Part shown: piece after piece, positions 7,047-7,870 of the stretch | Layout of the letters: the number at the start of each line of letters is the position of its first letter | Position numbering within the stretch: position 1 is the stretch's first letter | Assembly (NCBI GenBank): GCA_011525185.1 | Contig: WTIQ01000519.1 | Coordinates: 1 to 7,870, forward strand | Source of the DNA: Paracoccaceae bacterium | GTDB taxonomy: Bacteria; Pseudomonadota; Alphaproteobacteria; Rhodobacterales; Rhodobacteraceae | Length of the DNA stretch: 7,870 nt | Direction of reading: 5' to 3' | Position numbers and translations under genes: made by a program | Notes under the pieces: generated by a model | What the model was told of the DNA's origin: nothing | Seen by the model: only the letters and a program-made list of their open reading frames with translations | Databases searched by the model: none

Positions 7047-7054
7047 GATGAGCC

Positions 7055-7870
7055 TTAAAATTGACTTGATGAAGACGTCTTTATATGCGCGTGCCCTCCG
7101 ATTTTCGCGGTAATTTGTGTTGCTGCAGCTCTCACTCTCTGCCCCCAAAGGTCCACTTGCGATGGCACAAATCGCTCGCTCGGCCCTGAAATTGAGACGC
7201 CAGCAAAGGGACGCCCATCTGCATCATATATCGCGCTCGCAATACAGGACATTCCAATATGGCGCTCTTCTTGGTCAAAAGACCAGCCGCGTTCGCGCGT
7301 TTGCTCAAGATCATCAAAGAGATGTTGGGGACGGACAAGGGTTTTATCTGTAAACTTCGATAATCCCGATTTTGTCAGTAGTTTCTCAACTTGATCTTGC
7401 TGTAAAGCGGCCAATATGGCCTTGCCCGTTCCAGAGGCATGCATTGATGTTTCGGTGCTGGGTGGAAAAAAGGCGCGGATGGGATGGGTGGTTTCCACTT
7501 GGCCTATAAAGATCACATTAGCGCCGTTTCGAATGGCCAAATTGGCGGTCTCGCCTGTGTCTTCCATCAGCCGTTGCATGATCGGCTTGCTTATTTGCAG
7601 AAGATCCCGTCGCTTGAGAAAAGAGGCGCCGACACGAAAGGCTTCTACGCCGATCAGCCAATCCTGCCGCTCTGTGTCAAAAACCACAAACTCATGTTTT
7701 TGTAGGGTGTTCAAAAGCCGATGCGTTGTTGCCGCGGGCACGCCGACGCTGAGCGATAGTTCCGTCAAGCTCATTCGATCAGAGGACGCAAGCGTTGATA
7801 AAATTTGCAATGCCCGCTCGACGGCTTGGACGGTGCCAATGTTTTGCTCAGTGAAGGGGTTTTTAGGTCT
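7055..7870 (-). CDS. IclR family transcriptional regulator, 5'-truncated by window edge
   Basis: The last 271 residues of an IclR-type DNA-binding regulator. The frame is open to the right edge: RPKNPFTEQNIGTVQAVERALQIL matches the usual pre-HTH segment, so the TTG at 7810 is not the start and the true start is beyond 7870. The winged helix-turn-helix covers MSLTELSLSVGVPAATTHRLLNTLQKHEFVVF. The effector-binding domain follows: TGETANLAIRNGANVIFIGQVE, HPIRAFFPP, MHASGTGKAILAAL, the SFDQEERHIGMSCIASAIYDADG segment with its conserved cysteine, and FAGVSISGPSERF. IclR regulators usually control one catabolic operon placed next to them, here outside the window, so the target is unknown. Wording such as GETANLAI and IRAFFPP recalls Rhodobacterales relatives of BhcR (beta-hydroxyaspartate cycle), but that is only a resemblance from memory. 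It ends in a Ser-rich tail and shows no terminator before comM. Confidence 0.92.
   Translation of the reverse strand, partial: RPKNPFTEQNIGTVQAVERALQILSTLASSDRMSLTELSLSVGVPAATTHRLLNTLQKHEFVVFDTERQDWLIGVEAFRVGASFLKRRDLLQISKPIMQRLMEDTGETANLAIRNGANVIFIGQVETTHPIRAFFPPSTETSMHASGTGKAILAALQQDQVEKLLTKSGLSKFTDKTLVRPQHLFDDLEQTRERGWSFDQEERHIGMSCIASAIYDADGRPFAGVSISGPSERFVPSQVDLWGQRVRAAATQITAKIGGHAHIKTSSSSQF

Noticed and set aside
7072..7081. Perfect 10-base palindrome AAGACGTCTT
   Set aside because: It is within codons of the iclR C-terminal tail, has no T-run for a terminator and has no loop; most likely chance.
7061..7089. Plus-strand TTGACT followed by a TATAT patch, promoter-like
   Set aside because: It lies inside the iclR 3' end with poor spacing and no plus-strand gene downstream.
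7808..7810. TTG as the start of the IclR gene
   Set aside because: The in-frame residues upstream match the conserved IclR pre-HTH segment, so the gene continues past the window edge.
1..7870. Mobile elements, CRISPR arrays, tRNA or rRNA genes, toxin-antitoxin or defence systems
   Set aside because: Reading both strands showed no transposase, repeat-spacer pattern, RNA gene or defence protein; the window is closely packed with known families.

Overview
The window looks like ordinary chromosome from an alphaproteobacterium, most likely a marine Rhodobacterales (roseobacter-type) member with moderate GC. This rests on protein style and gene order: a periplasmic-binding-fold lipoprotein divergent from rsmI, then yraN and gshB, with a comM/yifB gene facing them. 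The assignment is by recognition, not by database search. I see no mobile element, CRISPR array, tRNA, rRNA or foreign-looking island.

Layout, left to right. The minus strand from the left edge to about 2061 carries the first ~687 codons of glnD, the PII uridylyltransferase/uridylyl-removing enzyme; its C-terminal ACT domains lie outside. Overlapping the glnD start on the same strand is a lipoprotein of the 'penicillin-binding protein activator' (LpoA/YraM-like) family (2021-3193). A 74-base divergent spacer follows, then a plus-strand run of rsmI (3268-4137), yraN (about 4115-4474, overlapping rsmI) and gshB (4538-5476). gshB meets comM (5473-6987, minus) tail to tail with a 4-base overlap. 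A 67-base spacer separates comM from an IclR-family regulator (minus, 7055 to the right edge), whose first codons are outside the window.

Functional themes are nitrogen-status signalling (GlnD), envelope synthesis (lipoprotein), ribosome modification (RsmI), glutathione synthesis (GshB), DNA processing linked to natural transformation (YraN, ComM) and an unknown metabolic regulon (IclR).

The most interesting signal is regulatory. The spacer upstream of comM contains an exact TTAA-N7-TTAA motif, the full CtrA consensus of alphaproteobacteria, about 45 bases before the comM start codon. CtrA controls motility, gene transfer agents and competence genes in Rhodobacterales, so this fits a CtrA-controlled competence helicase. 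The other notable point is that glnD has no ATG in its first 137 codons and must start at a non-ATG codon inside the lipoprotein gene. I found no sign of a wholly new system; the protein genes are recognisable housekeeping or regulatory families.
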